From positions 13,361 to 77,360 of the forward strand of contig CAJOIV010000002.1 of NCBI GenBank assembly GCA_905234665.1: a stretch of 64,000 nt of DNA, written 5' to 3'. A program made the position numbers and the translations under genes. Shown one piece after another: positions 9,033 through 18,660 of this stretch; within the stretch, counting starts at the first letter, position 1; every line of letters starts with the position of its first letter. The notes beneath the pieces were generated by a model. That model saw only the letters and a list, made by a program, of their open reading frames with translations. It was not told the DNA's origin and searched no databases. The DNA comes from an uncultured Bacteroidales bacterium. Lineage in GTDB: Bacteria > Bacteroidota > Bacteroidia > Bacteroidales > P3.

Positions 9033-11207
9033 ATGAAGAATAACACCCACTTGTTAACGCTGACGATTGCCATGGCTGTCATGGCATGCTTTGGCAGCAA
9101 GGCCAACGCCCAGCTGCTCAACAGCAACGACGTCTTCTACCATTCGTTCAACTCGCCGCTGCAGACGCGCCTCAACCCGGCGTTCTTCCCCTACGAGTCG
9201 ACCTTCTACCTCACCCTCCCGCGCATCGGCATGGGGTTTCAGATGCCTTTCAGCTACAACGACCTGGGGCTGAAATACGACACTCAGACAGACACCACTA
9301 CCGTCGACCTGAACCACATCATAAACCTCATTCAGGAAAAAGGGACATGGATTGGTCTTAACGTCGATGTCGACGCGATTGGCTTCGGTTTCAGAATCAA
9401 GAACTTCTTTGTGAACTATGCCTCGGGAATGCGCGTCAACAGCAATCTGACCGTGCCACTGAACGCCCTGCACCTGCTGACAGACGGCAACACAGGCCAG
9501 TACGCCACCCTCAACATGGGCACAACCGACTTCTTCGTAGGCCAAGCCTACATATACAACTCTCTCGGTCTCTCCTACACACTTCCCAATATCCCCCTCA
9601 CCGTCGGAGCCCGTTTCAACCTGCTCGACGGTATCCAGAACGTCGGAGCCGACAACCTGAATCTCATTCTCACCAATGAGGACAACAATGTGCTCCGCCT
9701 TGAAGCCGACTATAAAGCCAACGCGGCGGGTATCGTCAAGTTCGAGAGGTTCCAACACGAAGGCAAGGATGACTCCATCGCCGTCTCTATCGACGAAACG
9801 CTCCCTCTCAATCTGGGCTACACATTCGACATCGGTGCGAAGTACGACCTGGGCAAATTCTCGTTCAGCGCCAGCCTGCTCGACTTCGGTCCCGGAATTC
9901 AATGGACGAGCAATGTGAAGACCGTCATCCCCAAGCACCAAAACCACGTCATCACATTTGAAGGCATCGACCTCAGCAAAGTCAACATCACCTTCGACGA
10001 GGAGGGCAACCCCGTCAGCTACAAGCTCGACAGCACCTATCTGCAGGGCTTTGTCGACAGCCTCAAGAGCATGATTGCCACCGTCGAGGATGGCGAGAGC
10101 TACTGGTGCGGTGTTCCGACCCGCATGTACTTGGGTGCCTCCTACACCCTGGGTCGCATGCTGCGCGTCGGCGCCCTGTTCCACGGAGAATGGAACCGTG
10201 GTATTTTCTACACCGGCAACACGTTCCGTCACAGCACCTCGCTCTCGGCCACCTTCAACCTCTTCAACTGGCTGGAGGTCTCCGCCGCCAACGCCATCAC
10301 CTACGACGGCAACAAGATGAACTTCTTCAGCCCTGGCATCGGAGTGAGCCTCAACCTCTTCGAGAGACTCCAGTTTTACAGTGCCGTCGACTACCTGTCG
10401 AACCTTTATGCCACCGACATCAAGGCCGTGCGCGCCTATATCGGCATCAACTTCGTCAACAACGTCCGCGAGAAGAACAAACGCAAAGAGGCTGAACGCA
10501 AGCTCGAGGAAGAGCGCCTGGCCCGTGAGGCTCTGATGGCCGAGGCCGACTCGCTGGCTCGCGCCAAGGAAGAAGCCGAAGCGCGCGCTAAAGCCGAGGC
10601 CGACTCCGTCGCAGAAGCCAACCGGCTGGCCATGGAGGCCGCACGCGCCCAAGCCCAAGCCGAGGCCGACTCCATTGCGCGTGCCAACGCCGAAGCCATT
10701 GCACGGGCCAAAGCCGAGGCCGAAGCCCAGTTGCGCGCCGTCCAAGACTCTCTGGAACGCATCAAGAACGAAGCCCTTGCACGCGAACAGGCCATCCGCG
10801 ACTCCATCGCACGCGCCAAGGAAGAACAGCGCGTCCGCGAAGAGGCCGCCTTCGTGTCGGGCTACAAGGACGTGGCCTATTACGAGACGGGCAAGGACAT
10901 GCCCATCTTCTCGGAACTGAACGAAGACTCGTGGGTGAACCTCAAGAACGTCATGGACCGCAACCCCAACGTGCATGTCGTCATCACCGGCCACACCGAC
11001 AATGTGGGCAAGCCGGAGAAGAACCTCGACCTCTCGAAGCGCCGTGCCGAGAACTTCAAGAAGATTCTTGAAGGGAAGGACATCGACGGCAACCGCATCA
11101 CCGCCATCGGCAAAGGCCAGACAGAACCCATAGCTACCAACAAGACCAAAGAGGGCCGCGCCAAGAACCGCCGCATCGAGGTCTCTATATCCAGTCAAGA
11201 CGAATAA
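9033..11207 (+). CDS. DUF5723-type barrel protein with coiled coil and C-terminal OmpA domain
   Basis: The 724-residue protein begins with a signal peptide (to KANAQLL) and a beta-barrel-like region of the DUF5723 type (residues about 25-470; [18 protein letters not shown] near the start). A long Ala/Glu/Arg-rich coiled coil of about 130 residues follows, made of 'ARAKAEADS' phrases. It ends with an OmpA peptidoglycan-binding domain ([31 protein letters not shown]). It probably links the outer membrane to the cell wall through the coiled-coil spacer. It sits 2 bases upstream of der and downstream of an unknown lipoprotein, likely in one transcript. Confidence 0.85.
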   Translation: MKNNTHLLTLTIAMAVMACFGSKANAQLLNSNDVFYHSFNSPLQTRLNPAFFPYESTFYLTLPRIGMGFQMPFSYNDLGLKYDTQTDTTTVDLNHIINLIQEKGTWIGLNVDVDAIGFGFRIKNFFVNYASGMRVNSNLTVPLNALHLLTDGNTGQYATLNMGTTDFFVGQAYIYNSLGLSYTLPNIPLTVGARFNLLDGIQNVGADNLNLILTNEDNNVLRLEADYKANAAGIVKFERFQHEGKDDSIAVSIDETLPLNLGYTFDIGAKYDLGKFSFSASLLDFGPGIQWTSNVKTVIPKHQNHVITFEGIDLSKVNITFDEEGNPVSYKLDSTYLQGFVDSLKSMIATVEDGESYWCGVPTRMYLGASYTLGRMLRVGALFHGEWNRGIFYTGNTFRHSTSLSATFNLFNWLEVSAANAITYDGNKMNFFSPGIGVSLNLFERLQFYSAVDYLSNLYATDIKAVRAYIGINFVNNVREKNKRKEAERKLEEERLAREALMAEADSLARAKEEAEARAKAEADSVAEANRLAMEAARAQAQAEADSIARANAEAIARAKAEAEAQLRAVQDSLERIKNEALAREQAIRDSIARAKEEQRVREEAAFVSGYKDVAYYETGKDMPIFSELNEDSWVNLKNVMDRNPNVHVVITGHTDNVGKPEKNLDLSKRRAENFKKILEGKDIDGNRITAIGKGQTEPIATNKTKEGRAKNRRIEVSISSQDE

Positions 11208-11209
11208 CC

Positions 11210-12517
11210 ATGGGCAATATCGTAGCCATCGTCGGACGCCCCAATGTAGGCAAGTCCACTCTCTTCAACCGACTCACGGAGTCGCGTCAGGCCATCGTCG
11301 ACGAGACCTCAGGCGTGACCCGTGACCGTCAGTACGGCCATTCCGACTGGAACGGCAAACACTTCTCCATCATCGACACCGGCGGCTATGTCGTGGGTGG
11401 CGATGACTCGTTCGAGATAGAAATCCGCAAACAGGTGGAGCTGGCCATCGAAGAGGCCGACGCCATCCTCTTCCTCGTCGACGTGCGCGAAGGGCTCACC
11501 CCCATGGACGAGGATGTGGCCAACCTGCTGCGACGCAGCCCCAAGCGCGTGATGCTGGTGGCCAACAAGGTGGACAATCCCAAAGAGATGGAAGGTCTTG
11601 CCGAATTCTACGCCCTCGGTCTGGGCGACCCCTACCCCATTGCAGGCATCAGCGGCAGCGGCACTGGCGACCTGCTCGACGCCCTTGTCGAGCCTTTCGA
11701 AGAAGGTTCAGAGGACGAGACCGACGGCCTGCCACGCATCGCCGTGGTGGGCCGCCCCAACGTGGGCAAGAGTTCCTTCATCAACATGATTACCGGACAG
11801 GAACGCAATATCGTAACACCTATCGCCGGCACTACGCGCGACAGCATCTACACACGATACAACCTCTTCGGGTTCGACTTCAACTTCGTCGACACCGCCG
11901 GACTGCGACGCAAATCGAAAGTTGAAGAAGACCTCGAGTTCTACTCCGTTCTCAGGAGTGTCCGCGCCATCGAGAACAGCGATGTGTGCATCCTTATGCT
12001 CGATGCCTCGCAAGGGCTGGAGCAGCAGGACCTCAACATTTTCTCACTCATTCAACGCAACCACAAGGGGGTCGTCATCGTGGTCAACAAGTGGGACCTC
12101 GTCGAGAAGGACAACCACACCCACAAGCAATACGAGGACCTCATCCACAGCCGTATCGCCCCCTTCGAGGACGTGCCTATTGTCTTCACCTCAGTCATCA
12201 ACAAGCAGCGCATCCACAAGGTGTTGGAGACTGCGCGGGCCGTCTATGAGGCTCGGGCCAGACGCATCAGTACCAGCGAACTCAACGAACGCCTTCTGCC
12301 CATCGTTAAGGAGCAGAACCCACCGCCCGCCGTCAAGGGAAAATGGATTAAGATTAAGTATATCACCCAGTTGCCCACGGCATACCCTCAGTTTGTTTTC
12401 TTCTGCAACCTCCCTCAGTACATCCGTGACCCCTACCGCCGCTTTGTCGAGAACCGACTCAGGGAGATGTGGGACTTCCACGGCGTCCCTATCACCATCT
12501 ACTTCAGAGCAAAATAA
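11210..12517 (+). CDS. der: Ribosome-associated double GTPase Der (EngA)
   Basis: Der assists 50S subunit assembly. The 435 residues contain two tandem GTPase domains: [24 protein letters not shown] in the first, and [24 protein letters not shown] in the second. A C-terminal KH-like domain follows (about residue 350 onward, ending [10 protein letters not shown]). Length and order are standard. The start is 2 bases after the OmpA-type gene stop. Confidence 0.97.
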   Translation: MGNIVAIVGRPNVGKSTLFNRLTESRQAIVDETSGVTRDRQYGHSDWNGKHFSIIDTGGYVVGGDDSFEIEIRKQVELAIEEADAILFLVDVREGLTPMDEDVANLLRRSPKRVMLVANKVDNPKEMEGLAEFYALGLGDPYPIAGISGSGTGDLLDALVEPFEEGSEDETDGLPRIAVVGRPNVGKSSFINMITGQERNIVTPIAGTTRDSIYTRYNLFGFDFNFVDTAGLRRKSKVEEDLEFYSVLRSVRAIENSDVCILMLDASQGLEQQDLNIFSLIQRNHKGVVIVVNKWDLVEKDNHTHKQYEDLIHSRIAPFEDVPIVFTSVINKQRIHKVLETARAVYEARARRISTSELNERLLPIVKEQNPPPAVKGKWIKIKYITQLPTAYPQFVFFCNLPQYIRDPYRRFVENRLREMWDFHGVPITIYFRAK

Positions 12518-12529
12518 GAATTAGGAATT

Positions 12530-13243
12530 ATGCGACGCGTCAGCCTTTTAGTTTTTAGCCTTTGCCTTTTAGTTTTCCTCTCCTCCTGCCACAACACATT
12601 CGACAAGGTGGTCCAGAGCTACGAAAACGGCAACCCCATGCTGGTCTACACCTATCGCGGCAACCAGAAGAGCCCCATTCTCGTCGCCGAACACATGTAC
12701 TACGAAAACGGCCAGATGCAGTTCGAGAAGCTCTTCAAGGGTCAGCCCGAACAGCCCGACGGCACCTGGAAGTACTGGTTCGACAACGGACAGCTTTTCG
12801 CCAGCGCCGACTTCTCTGACAATCGGCAGTTCGGCTCCGGTTGGCAGTTCTTCAACCGCACAGGCAATAGCTGGTACGACGGGACCCTCGACTCGGTCTA
12901 TGTCACCGATCTCGGCATGTTTGGCACCCCCACCACCGTGGTTTTCTGCTCCGGCCCGAACCGCGACGTGGTGCAGTTCTACAGCAACTACACCGTGCGC
13001 AGCACCGAGCGTCTGGTCAACGGCCGACGCGAAGGCCGCGTAATATTCTACTACCCAGGCGGATTACCCCAGACCGAAGCTTTCTTCGAAAACGGCATCG
13101 AGCAGGGTTCCTACACCGTCTTCCAGCCCAACGGCATCCCCTACTACCGTGGACAATACACTGAAGGCCAGCGTACCGGCATCTGGGAATTCTATGATGC
13201 CGAAGGCAACCTCGTCAACACCCACGACTACGACAAAGAATAA
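12530..13243 (+). CDS. MORN/YwqK-like repeat lipoprotein
   Basis: The 237-residue protein has a signal peptide with lipobox FLSSC. It is followed by repeats of the 'YYENGQMQFEKLFKG', 'YWFDNGQLFASADF', 'YPGGLPQTEAFFENG', 'QPNGIPYYRGQYTEG' type, typical of MORN-like or YwqK-family beta-hairpin repeats. Such proteins are usually annotated as toxin-antitoxin 'YwqK antitoxin' in Bacteroidetes, but that role is not demonstrated. The signal peptide is encoded by a TTTTAG-type repeat. It overlaps cca by one base at 13243 (TAATG). Confidence 0.75.
   Translation: MRRVSLLVFSLCLLVFLSSCHNTFDKVVQSYENGNPMLVYTYRGNQKSPILVAEHMYYENGQMQFEKLFKGQPEQPDGTWKYWFDNGQLFASADFSDNRQFGSGWQFFNRTGNSWYDGTLDSVYVTDLGMFGTPTTVVFCSGPNRDVVQFYSNYTVRSTERLVNGRREGRVIFYYPGGLPQTEAFFENGIEQGSYTVFQPNGIPYYRGQYTEGQRTGIWEFYDAEGNLVNTHDYDKE
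12546..12580. repeat. TTTTAG-type repeat in signal peptide
   Basis: CTTTTAGTTTTTAGCC and CTTTTAGTTTTCC repeat a TTTTAG core and encode the hydrophobic core of the lipoprotein signal peptide. A related array (ACTAAAATCTAAAAACTAAA) lies at 46210-46230. Confidence 0.5.
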
Positions 13244-14709
13244 TGGATGTCGAGCTCAACAACCCTATCTATCGCATTGTCGGAGCCGCCGCCGATAGAC
13301 TCGGCGTGAAGGCCTATGCCGTCGGCGGCGTGGTGCGCGACTACTTCCTCCATCGGCACTGCACCGACATCGACATCGTCTGTCTCGGCAATAAGAATGC
13401 TGCCGGCGGTACTAACGTCAGCCCGGACACCGGGCCGGGCATTGAGCTCGCCAAAGCCGCCGCCCACGACATCAACCCGGCCATCGAGGTGGCCGTGTTC
13501 AAGAATTTCGGCACCGCCTCCTTCCACTACCGCTACGGCGGCCAGACGTGGCAGATAGAGTTCGTCGGCGCACGTCGCGAGAGCTACAGCCGCGACAGTC
13601 GCAAACCCGTGGTCGAGAACGGCACCCTCGAAGACGACCAGAACCGGCGCGACTTCACCATCAACGCCATGGCCGTGGCACTCAACACCGGCGACTTCGG
13701 CACCCTCCTCGACCCTTTCGGCGGCATCCGCGACCTCGACCAGGGTATCCTCCGCACCCCGCTCGACCCCGACATCACCTTCTCCGACGACCCACTCCGC
13801 ATGATGCGGGCTGTCCGCTTCGCCTCCCAGCTGGGCTTTCGCATCGACGATGCCACTTTCGCCGCCATCGGCCGCAACGCAGAACGCATCCATATCGTCT
13901 CGGCCGAACGCATCACCACAGAAATCAACAAGATAATACTCTCCCCTGTCCCTTCCGTGGGCTTCAAGCTGCTGCAGAAATGCGGTCTCCTCCCCCTCAT
14001 CTTCCCCGAACTCAGCAACCTCAAGGGGGTCGAGACGGTCGACGGCCACGGGCACAAGGACAATTTCTACCACACCCTCGAGGTACTCGACAATGTGGCT
14101 GCTGCGAGCGATGACCTTTGGTTACGGTGGGCCGCAATCCTCCACGACATCGGCAAGCCCGCCACCAAACGCTACGACCCCCGCCTCGGCTGGACTTTCC
14201 ACGGCCACGAGGTGCGCGGCAGCAAGATGGTGAAGAAGATTTTCACCCATCTGCGCCTCCCCCTCGACGCCAAGATGCACTATGTCGAAAAGCTCGTCCT
14301 CCTCCACCTCCGTCCCATCGTCCTCGCCGAAGACGAGGTGACCGACTCCGCCGTGCGACGGCTTCTCTTCGACGCAGGCAACGACATCGACGACCTCATG
14401 CTCCTCTGCAACGCCGACATCACCAGCAAGAACCCTGAGAAAGTGCGCCGCTACATGCGCAACTTCGAGTTGGTGAAGAAGAAACTGGTCGAACTGGAAG
14501 AGCGCGACCGCATCCGCAATTTCCAGCCTCCCGTCAGCGGCGAGGACATCATGCACACTTTCAACCTGCCGCCATGCCGCGAAATCGGCACCATCAAGGA
14601 TGCCATCAAGGACGCCATCCTCGACGGACTCATCCCCAACGACCGCGACGCCGCATGGCAACTCATGATCGCCGAGGCCGCCAAACTCGGCTTAACGCCC
14701 CAGCAGTGA
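13243..14709 (+). CDS. cca: CCA tRNA nucleotidyltransferase (with HD domain and repeat insertion)
   Basis: This 488-residue enzyme adds or repairs the CCA end of tRNA. The nucleotidyltransferase head shows VGGVVRDYFLHR and the catalytic CTDIDIVCLG. NRRDFTINAMAV and a flexible-loop GGIRDLD follow, then an HD phosphohydrolase domain (LRWAAILHDIGKP, FHGHEVRGSKM). Between VCLG and GIELAKAAA lie about 16 extra residues (NKNAAGGTNVSPDTGP), just after the metal-binding DxD; they correspond to a Family B palindrome. The start ATG overlaps the previous stop. miaA overlaps its own stop by one base. Confidence 0.93.
   Translation: MDVELNNPIYRIVGAAADRLGVKAYAVGGVVRDYFLHRHCTDIDIVCLGNKNAAGGTNVSPDTGPGIELAKAAAHDINPAIEVAVFKNFGTASFHYRYGGQTWQIEFVGARRESYSRDSRKPVVENGTLEDDQNRRDFTINAMAVALNTGDFGTLLDPFGGIRDLDQGILRTPLDPDITFSDDPLRMMRAVRFASQLGFRIDDATFAAIGRNAERIHIVSAERITTEINKIILSPVPSVGFKLLQKCGLLPLIFPELSNLKGVETVDGHGHKDNFYHTLEVLDNVAAASDDLWLRWAAILHDIGKPATKRYDPRLGWTFHGHEVRGSKMVKKIFTHLRLPLDAKMHYVEKLVLLHLRPIVLAEDEVTDSAVRRLLFDAGNDIDDLMLLCNADITSKNPEKVRRYMRNFELVKKKLVELEERDRIRNFQPPVSGEDIMHTFNLPPCREIGTIKDAIKDAILDGLIPNDRDAAWQLMIAEAAKLGLTPQQ
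13414..13436. repeat. Family B palindromic element (cca copy, in frame)
   Basis: AACGTCA followed by the palindrome GCCCGGACACCGGGC (13421-13435) encodes NVSPDTGP. The same core occurs at 22588, 23884 and 60603. Confidence 0.8.
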
Positions 14710-15575
14710 TGCCCCGACTCCTCCTCGTCCTCGGTCCCACCGCCTCGGGCAAGACCGCCCGCGCCATACAATTGGCCCAAGAGCATGGCACACATATCAT
14801 TTCCGCCGACTCGCGCCAGTTCTACTCCGAGCTCGACATCGGCGTGGCCCGTCCCTCGCCCGACGAACTGGCCGCCGCGCCGCACCATTTCATCGCATGC
14901 CGCTCTGTCCTTGAGCCCTACAATGTTTTCACCTACCAGCAGGAGGCCCTCGCCCTCACCCGACAGCTGTTCCAGCAACACGACACCCTCGTGGCCGTCG
15001 GTGGCAGCAGCCTGTACATCCAGGCCCTCACCCGTGGCATCAATATCCTCCCCGACCCCACGCCGGAACTGCGTGCCAGTCTCCAGCGTCAGCTGCACGA
15101 CGAAGGCATCCAGAGCCTCCGCGCCCTTTTGAAGAGTCTGGACCCCGACTATTACGCCCGCGTCGACCTTGCCAACCCCGTCCGCATCCAACGCGCCCTC
15201 GAGGTATGCCTCACCGCCGGCGAGCCCTACAGCCGCTTTCTCGACCGTCCGACCGAACCCCGCGATTTCACCGTCGAACCCGTCATCATTGAACGCAGCC
15301 GCGAAGAACTCCGCGAACGCATCCTCTCCAGGGTGGGTCAGATGTTCGACGATGGCCTCGAAGCGGAGGCCCGCAGCCTCTACCACCTGCGTCATCTCCA
15401 GCCCCTCAACACCGTAGGCTACAAAGAATTCTTCTCACTCTGGCCCCAAAGCCCCACTCTCCTCTCCGATGCGCAGCGCCAACAGGTGGCCGACAGCATC
15501 GCCCTCAACACATGGCACTACGCCAAAAAGCAGCTCACCTGGCTCAAGAAAGCGCGCGCGATTTACAACTTTTAA
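14709..15575 (+). CDS. miaA: tRNA dimethylallyltransferase
   Basis: MiaA transfers a dimethylallyl group to A37 of tRNAs reading UNN codons. The 288-residue protein starts with the P-loop LVLGPTASGKTARA, then SADSRQFYSELDIGVARPS, VGGSSLYIQALTRG and NTVGYKEFF, all conserved. The start at 14709 overlaps the TGA of cca (TGATG), implying coupling of two tRNA-maturation genes. It closes the operon starting at 7671. Confidence 0.95.
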   Translation: MPRLLLVLGPTASGKTARAIQLAQEHGTHIISADSRQFYSELDIGVARPSPDELAAAPHHFIACRSVLEPYNVFTYQQEALALTRQLFQQHDTLVAVGGSSLYIQALTRGINILPDPTPELRASLQRQLHDEGIQSLRALLKSLDPDYYARVDLANPVRIQRALEVCLTAGEPYSRFLDRPTEPRDFTVEPVIIERSREELRERILSRVGQMFDDGLEAEARSLYHLRHLQPLNTVGYKEFFSLWPQSPTLLSDAQRQQVADSIALNTWHYAKKQLTWLKKARAIYNF

Positions 15576-15609
15576 CATAACGGACACGTTCCATTCCAAT
15601 TATTATTCG

Positions 15610-15617
15610 TACTTTTG
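15610..15617 (+). promoter_or_regulatory. -7 box TACTTTTG upstream of nagB
   Basis: A perfect TAnnTTTG box, about 100 bases before nagB. The -33 element is not clear. The 141-base gap 15576-15716 otherwise shows nothing recognisable. Confidence 0.55.
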
Positions 15618-15716
15618 CACTCGGGTGAAATAGATGGCTTCTCCCATTATTCTCCCATCAACATATTGACAACAAGCGCGTAATATATACCATTAATCAT
15701 TTAATCTTTACCCTAC

Positions 15717-16535
15717 ATGAGAGTAATCATTGCAAAAGACTACGACGAAATGTCAGTCTGGGCGGCCAATTATGTCGCCAAACGAATCATCGATGCCAAC
15801 CCCACACCCGAGAAGCCCTTCGTCCTCGGCTGCCCCACCGGCAGTTCCCCTCTTGGCCTCTATCAGCATCTGGTGAAGTTGAATAAAAAGGGTGTCCTCA
15901 GTTTCCAGAACGTCATCACGTTCAACATGGATGAATACGTCAACCTCGACGTCAACCATCCCGAGAGCTACCACAGCTTCATGTGGAACAACTTCTTCAA
16001 CCACATCGACATCAAGAAAGAGAACGTCCACATCCTCGACGGCAACGCCCCCGACCTGCTGGCCGAATGCGCCCACTACGAGGAGATGATCAAAGAGGCC
16101 GGCGGCATCGACCTCTTCATGGGCGGCATCGGCCCCGACGGCCACATCGCCTTCAACGAGCCGGGCAGCAGCCTCGCCTCCCGCACCCGCATCAAGACCC
16201 TCACCACCGACACCCTCCTCGCCAACAGCCGCTTCTTCGACAACGACATGAACAAGGTTCCCAAGCAGGCCCTCACCGTCGGTGTCGGCACCGTCATGGA
16301 TGCCCGCGAGGTTCTGATTCTCTGCAACGGCCCGAAGAAAGCCCGCGCCCTGCACCATATGATCGAGAACGGCGTCAGCCACATGTGGACGGCTTCGATG
16401 CTGCAGATGCACCCCCACGGCACCGTCTGCTGCGACGAGGAGGCATGTGCCGAACTCAAGATCAGCACCTACAACTACTTCAAGGACAAACAGCGCATCG
16501 AGAAGACCATCGAGCAGTACAACAACCTGTACTAA
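15717..16535 (+). CDS. nagB: Glucosamine-6-phosphate deaminase
   Basis: The enzyme converts glucosamine-6-phosphate to fructose-6-phosphate and ammonia in amino-sugar catabolism. The 272 residues show LGCPTGSSPLGLY (phosphate loop), TFNMDEYVNL (catalytic Asp), GGIGPDGHIAFNEPGSS (catalytic His and Glu) and GVGTVMDAREVLIL. Length is typical. It is monocistronic or leads into mtgA, whose start is 7 bases after the nagB stop. Confidence 0.96.
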   Translation: MRVIIAKDYDEMSVWAANYVAKRIIDANPTPEKPFVLGCPTGSSPLGLYQHLVKLNKKGVLSFQNVITFNMDEYVNLDVNHPESYHSFMWNNFFNHIDIKKENVHILDGNAPDLLAECAHYEEMIKEAGGIDLFMGGIGPDGHIAFNEPGSSLASRTRIKTLTTDTLLANSRFFDNDMNKVPKQALTVGVGTVMDAREVLILCNGPKKARALHHMIENGVSHMWTASMLQMHPHGTVCCDEEACAELKISTYNYFKDKQRIEKTIEQYNNLY

Positions 16536-16542
16536 TCCCGTC

Positions 16543-17376
16543 ATGCAAAAGAAAGTCCGGAAGAACAGAAAGAAGAACAACTGCCGCCGCTGGCGGCAGT
16601 TGTCGTTCTGGGGCAAGATATGGCGCGTGACGTGGATCACACTCCTGTCGATATGGTTGTTCACCATCGTTCAGGTGTTGACCGGCATACTGTGGAACCC
16701 TATCCTCACCCCACTCATGGTTCAACGGTTCTTCCAACAGGCGAGCGACAGCAACCGCCCGGTGCGCTTCGAGCGTGACTATGTCTCCATCGACGAGATT
16801 TCACCCCATCTGGTGACAGCGGTCATCGCCTCCGAAGACGGACTTTTCCTCTACCACAATGGGTTCGACGTGAAGCAACTGAAACAGGCATACAAGGAGA
16901 ACCAGCGCGGCAGACGCGTGCGCGGGGGCAGCACCATCAGCATGCAGACTGCCAAGAACTGCTTCCTCCCCCACAAACGCACCATGCTCCGCAAAGCCGC
17001 CGAGGCCTACTATACCATCCTCATAGAGACATTCTGGAGCAAGGAGCGCATCATGGAGTGCTACCTCAACATCGTGGAGTTCGGCGACGGCATCTATGGC
17101 TGCGAGGCGGCGGCACAGCACTACTTCCACCACTCCGCTGCCCAGCTGACCCGCAACGAAGCCGCCCAGCTGGCCGCCACGCTCCCTTCTCCCCTCAAAC
17201 GCAACCCGGCCCACAGCAGTCCCTACTTCCGAAAACGCACGGCAGCCATCCAAAGCCTGGCAGCGAAATACGGCCGCATCAACCTCCAGGCCAAGCGCGA
17301 AGACCTCAACCCCAAATACCTCAAGGAAATGGACGAAAGTCTCTGGGACTTCCTCGTCTGGATGAGGAAGCAATAA
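16543..17376 (+). CDS. mtgA: Monofunctional biosynthetic peptidoglycan transglycosylase
   Basis: MtgA polymerises lipid II into glycan strands. The 277-residue protein has a basic cytoplasmic N-terminus, one membrane segment (ITLLSIWLFTIVQVLTGI, about residues 35-52) and a GT51 domain. The domain carries VIASEDGLFLYHNGFD (catalytic Glu), RGGSTISMQTAKN and MECYLNIVEFGDGIYG. No transpeptidase domain follows. The N-terminal stretch NNCRRWRQL is encoded by a perfect 12-bp inverted repeat (16577-16603), possibly another intragenic palindrome. Confidence 0.93.
   Translation: MQKKVRKNRKKNNCRRWRQLSFWGKIWRVTWITLLSIWLFTIVQVLTGILWNPILTPLMVQRFFQQASDSNRPVRFERDYVSIDEISPHLVTAVIASEDGLFLYHNGFDVKQLKQAYKENQRGRRVRGGSTISMQTAKNCFLPHKRTMLRKAAEAYYTILIETFWSKERIMECYLNIVEFGDGIYGCEAAAQHYFHHSAAQLTRNEAAQLAATLPSPLKRNPAHSSPYFRKRTAAIQSLAAKYGRINLQAKREDLNPKYLKEMDESLWDFLVWMRKQ
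16577..16603. repeat. Perfect 12-bp inverted repeat in mtgA
   Basis: ACAACTGCCGCC is followed by GCT and then GGCGGCAGTTGT. The palindrome is read in frame in the cytoplasmic N-terminus. Confidence 0.8.
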
Positions 17377-17396
17377 CCAATAAGCCATAACCTTTA
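17372..17396. repeat. AATAACCAATAAGCC-type repeat before xerD
   Basis: CAATAACCAATAAGCCATAACC fills the 20-base gap between mtgA and xerD and overlaps the mtgA stop. It matches the arms of the repeats at 3053-3136 and 52818-52909. Confidence 0.55.
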
Positions 17397-18296
17397 TTGA
17401 CCTGGACCCAACATATCCACGACTTTGAGGCGCACCTGCGTCTGGAGAGGAAACTCTCGGGCAACTCGGTGCAGGCCTACTTGCGCGATGTCGAACACCT
17501 GCGCCGATTAGCCGAGCCGTTGGGACTATCCCCCGAGTCCGTCGGAAAGGAACAGATGAACGAACTGCTGCTGCAGCTGAACGAGGCGGGCATCGCCGTC
17601 TCCACCCAGTGCCGCATCATCTCGGGCTGGCGCGCCTTCTTCCGGATGCTGGTGATAGAGGGCACACTGAAAGAAAACCCCGCCGAATTGCTCGACATGC
17701 CGTCACGCGGCAAACACCTGCCCGACGTGCTCACCGACGCAGACGTGGCTGCCATGCAGGCCACCCTCGACCGCAGCCTCCCGGGATCTGCCCGCAACTA
17801 CGTCATCATCGAAGTGCTCTATGGGTGCGGCCTGCGGGTGTCGGAACTCGTCAACCTGAAACTGTCCAACATCTACACCGATGACGAGATGCTGCAGATT
17901 TTCGGCAAGGGGAGCAAGGAACGCTGGGTACCCATCAACGCCCACGCCTTACGGCTGTTGGTCGACTATATCCATTACGAGCGCAGCCAACTGAAGATCC
18001 AGCCCGGCGAAGAGAAATACGTCTTCCTTAACCTGCGAGGCCATCACCTTTCTCGCGTGGCGGTATTCCAGTTCATCAAAGAGTCCGCCGAGAAGGCGGG
18101 CATCCGCAAAAGCGTCTCGCCCCACAGCCTGCGACACACCTTCGCCACCGAGCTGGTGCAGAACGGTGCCGACCTCCGTGCCGTCCAGGAGATGCTCGGC
18201 CACGAAAGCCTCTCCACCACCGAAATCTACACCCACCTGTCGCGCCAATTCCTCCGCGAAACCCTCCACACCTACCACCCCCACTACAAAAAGTAG
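17397..18296 (+). CDS. xerD: Site-specific tyrosine recombinase XerD
   Basis: XerD resolves chromosome dimers at dif. The 299-residue protein has an N-terminal SAM-like core-binding domain (about 1-90) and a catalytic domain. The catalytic residues are: Arg in GCGLRVSELV, Lys in GKGSKERWVP, HxxR in SPHSLRHTFA, His in LGHESLS and the nucleophile Tyr in TTEIYTH. I use the TTG at 17397 because no in-frame ATG precedes the conserved WTQHIHDFEAHLRLERKLS start; this start is uncertain. Housekeeping neighbours and standard length argue against a mobile integrase. Confidence 0.92.
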   Translation: MTWTQHIHDFEAHLRLERKLSGNSVQAYLRDVEHLRRLAEPLGLSPESVGKEQMNELLLQLNEAGIAVSTQCRIISGWRAFFRMLVIEGTLKENPAELLDMPSRGKHLPDVLTDADVAAMQATLDRSLPGSARNYVIIEVLYGCGLRVSELVNLKLSNIYTDDEMLQIFGKGSKERWVPINAHALRLLVDYIHYERSQLKIQPGEEKYVFLNLRGHHLSRVAVFQFIKESAEKAGIRKSVSPHSLRHTFATELVQNGADLRAVQEMLGHESLSTTEIYTHLSRQFLRETLHTYHPHYKK

Positions 18297-18306
18297 CACT
18301 TTTTTC

Positions 18307-18336
18307 TTGCCATATCGGAAAAAAGTTGTACTTTTG
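18307..18336 (+). promoter_or_regulatory. Promoter of the MNT/HEPN pair (TTG-19-TACTTTTG)
   Basis: TTG at 18307-18309 lies 19 bases before TACTTTTG at 18329-18336, the Bacteroidetes promoter geometry. The block TTGCCATATC is identical to that in the promoter at 19130-19159 and near-identical to those at 40815 and 55129. Confidence 0.8.
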
Positions 18337-18345
18337 CAAATCAAA

Positions 18346-18660
18346 ATGGAACAGGGACAGGTCATACAGCGCATCACAGAACTCGGCAAGAAAATACTAC
18401 CCGAGGGTGCTTCCTTGTGGCTCTACGGCTCCCGTGCCCGTGGTGACGCCCGCCCCGACAGTGACTACGACCTGCTGGTTTTATTGAACAAGGATACCTT
18501 GAAAGAACAGGATACAGATATCATATATTCCATGTCGGAATTAGGATGGGATTTGTCCACCGAGATAAACACTCACGTTTATCCAAGAAGCGAATGGAAC
18601 ACATGGACATATTCCCCATTTTACAAGAATGTTGAACGAGAAAAAGTAGTATTAAGATGA
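18346..18660 (+). CDS. mntA: MNT-type nucleotidyltransferase antitoxin
   Basis: The 104-residue protein has the minimal nucleotidyltransferase signature GSRARGDARPDSDYDLLV (GSx10DxD), characteristic of MNT antitoxins that AMPylate a HEPN partner. The start at 18346 gives a typical length and sits 10 bases after the promoter -7 box. Its stop overlaps the HEPN start by four bases (ATGA at 18657-18660), a classic toxin-antitoxin arrangement. Activity is inferred from family and context. Confidence 0.85.
   Translation: MEQGQVIQRITELGKKILPEGASLWLYGSRARGDARPDSDYDLLVLLNKDTLKEQDTDIIYSMSELGWDLSTEINTHVYPRSEWNTWTYSPFYKNVEREKVVLR

Noticed and set aside
17397..18296. Integrase of a mobile element
   Set aside because: Length, motifs and housekeeping neighbours match chromosomal XerD; no attachment-site duplication or other mobile genes seen.
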